Shown: positions 63,255-64,000 of the stretch, piece after piece | How the letters are laid out: the number at the start of each line of letters is the position of its first letter | Position numbering within the stretch: the first letter of the stretch is position 1 | Origin: Chryseobacterium luquanense | GTDB lineage: Bacteria > Bacteroidota > Bacteroidia > Flavobacteriales > Weeksellaceae | NCBI RefSeq assembly: GCF_026460945.1 | Contig: NZ_JAOVZV010000003.1 | Coordinates: forward strand, 388,974-452,973 | Reading direction: 5' to 3' | DNA: 64,000 nucleotides | Notes under the pieces: model-generated | The model's database searches: none | Seen by the model: the letters and a program-made list of their open reading frames with translations, nothing else | What the model was told of the DNA's origin: nothing | Made by a program: the position numbers and the translations under genes

Positions 63255-63929
63255 ATGATTAGAGCTATTGCCTTGGATGACGAAATTCTTGCCCTTAGAA
63301 TTATTGAAAATTATGCTGATAAAATTGAAAATTTAACCTTAGAAAAAGTTTTCAACAAGCAAAGTGATGCTCAGAAACATTTAAACAAATTTCCTGTTGA
63401 TTTAATATTTCTCGACATAGAAATGCCTGCAAAAAACGGTTTAGATTTTTACAAAAATATATCGCAAAACACCAAGGTTATTTTCACGACGGCTTATTCT
63501 GAATATGCAGTTGATGCTTTCAGCGTAAATGCGGTCGATTATCTTTTAAAACCTTTTTCATTTGAAAGATTTAAAACTGCGGTAGAAAAAGTAAAAAGCA
63601 ACACCGAAAACAACGACGCAAAACATCTCTCGATTCGAGCTGATTACAAACTTCATAAAATTAATTTTAATGATATTCAGCTGATTGAAGGTTTGGATGA
63701 TTATATTCAAATTCATTTAAAAGATTCTACGAAAATTACGGCACGTTCTTCCATGAAAAGTATTTTAGAAAAGCTTTCCGAGAAAGATTTTGTACGTGTT
63801 CATCGCTCTTTCATTGTTCCTGTAAATGATATTAAAACGATTGTCAATAAAAATATTCATATCGGGGATTTTATCATTCCGATTGGGGAAACGTATAAGG
63901 AGGAGGTGATGAAGAATTTGAATAGATAA
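63255..63929 (+). CDS. LytTR-family response regulator
   Basis: The 224-residue protein has a receiver domain (1-120) with acidic D8/D9, phospho-acceptor D54 (IFLDIEMP), T78 (IFTTAY) and K99 (YLLKPF). The LytTR DNA-binding domain follows (about 130-224: KLHKINFNDIQLIEGLDDYIQIHL; VHRSFIVPVNDIKTI). It is paired with the LytS-type kinase 12 bp upstream. Its targets are not shown in the window. Confidence 0.95.
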   Translation: MIRAIALDDEILALRIIENYADKIENLTLEKVFNKQSDAQKHLNKFPVDLIFLDIEMPAKNGLDFYKNISQNTKVIFTTAYSEYAVDAFSVNAVDYLLKPFSFERFKTAVEKVKSNTENNDAKHLSIRADYKLHKINFNDIQLIEGLDDYIQIHLKDSTKITARSSMKSILEKLSEKDFVRVHRSFIVPVNDIKTIVNKNIHIGDFIIPIGETYKEEVMKNLNR

Positions 63930-63937
63930 AATTTTTC

Positions 63938-64000
63938 AGGAGCTATTTCCAGCTTTCACTACTCGCTTTTTTGGTTTCGGCGGGGCGGCTTTGCCGCCCC
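63938..64000. repeat. REP-like element with a GC-rich hairpin at the window edge
   Basis: AGGAGCTATTTCCAGC, then ACTACTCGCTTTTTTGG, then the palindrome GGGGCGGCTTTGCCGCCCC (63982-64000). I recall very similar elements as dispersed repeats in Chryseobacterium-type genomes. It runs to the end of the window, so its length is unknown. The GC-rich hairpin stands out in this AT-rich DNA. Confidence 0.65.

Overview
The window is AT-rich chromosomal DNA from a Bacteroidota bacterium, most likely a flavobacterium of the Chryseobacterium/Weeksellaceae type. The evidence is a type IX secretion sorting domain, a PorP/SprF-like protein, a GIN-domain lipoprotein, a DUF5606 protein, a short NuoG of 332 residues, Flavobacteriia-type -7 boxes (TAnnTTTG) ahead of many starts, and typical flavobacterial intergenic repeats. 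No tRNA, rRNA or CRISPR array was seen.

Region 1 (1-10461) is the distal part of the respiratory complex I operon: nuoF (3' end only), an unrelated secreted or outer-membrane-like protein, then nuoG-H-I-J-K-L-M-N, closed by a strong terminator. Gene pairs are overlapping or nearly so, except at three AT-rich spacers.

Region 2 (10462-16604) is an accessory island of displaced Rhs C-terminal cassettes. A stray gene fragment on the minus strand abuts a 5'-truncated Rhs gene. That gene carries one nonsense codon, and its tip matches the CD38/ADP-ribosyl cyclase family at four catalytic positions, so it is probably an NAD-consuming toxin. A small overlapping gene is the likely immunity gene. A second 5'-truncated Rhs cassette follows, with a different, unrecognised tip and its own candidate immunity gene. 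Each cassette ends in the same 143/144-bp block, which starts like an IS1-family end and holds a hairpin terminator. An IS1-family transposase closes the island. Beyond it lies a succinate dehydrogenase cytochrome b gene with no sdhA or sdhB on its downstream side.

Region 3 (16605-31269) is mixed. It holds sdhC and an NmrA-like reductase, a Crp-type regulator, a secreted protein and a large GAF-domain protein. It also holds an orphan HD-domain/Pycsar-effector-like membrane protein, divergent by 26 bp from a 1237-residue lipoprotein that joins a calcineurin-like phosphatase, a kinase-like segment and an OMP85 barrel. A FUSC transporter-like protein, mazG and DUF5606 follow.

Region 4 (31270-47717) is mostly housekeeping: def, ruvX, a SixA-like phosphatase, a serine hydrolase, an Smr protein, DUF3822, rsmD, murI, hemW, a PorP-like protein, an RluD-type synthase, a PASTA protein, ddl, coaD, a TRIC-like channel, a T9SS cargo protein and folA.

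Region 5 (47758-64000) holds lemA with two TPM-domain genes, a KefF/KefC-like pair, a GIN-domain lipoprotein, an M3 peptidase, a YchJ-like protein, a SlyD-like isomerase and a VF530 protein. It also holds an 84-bp tandem repeat, a 53-residue basic small protein directly upstream of sbcD-sbcC, a LytS/LytR-type two-component pair and a REP-like hairpin at the very end.
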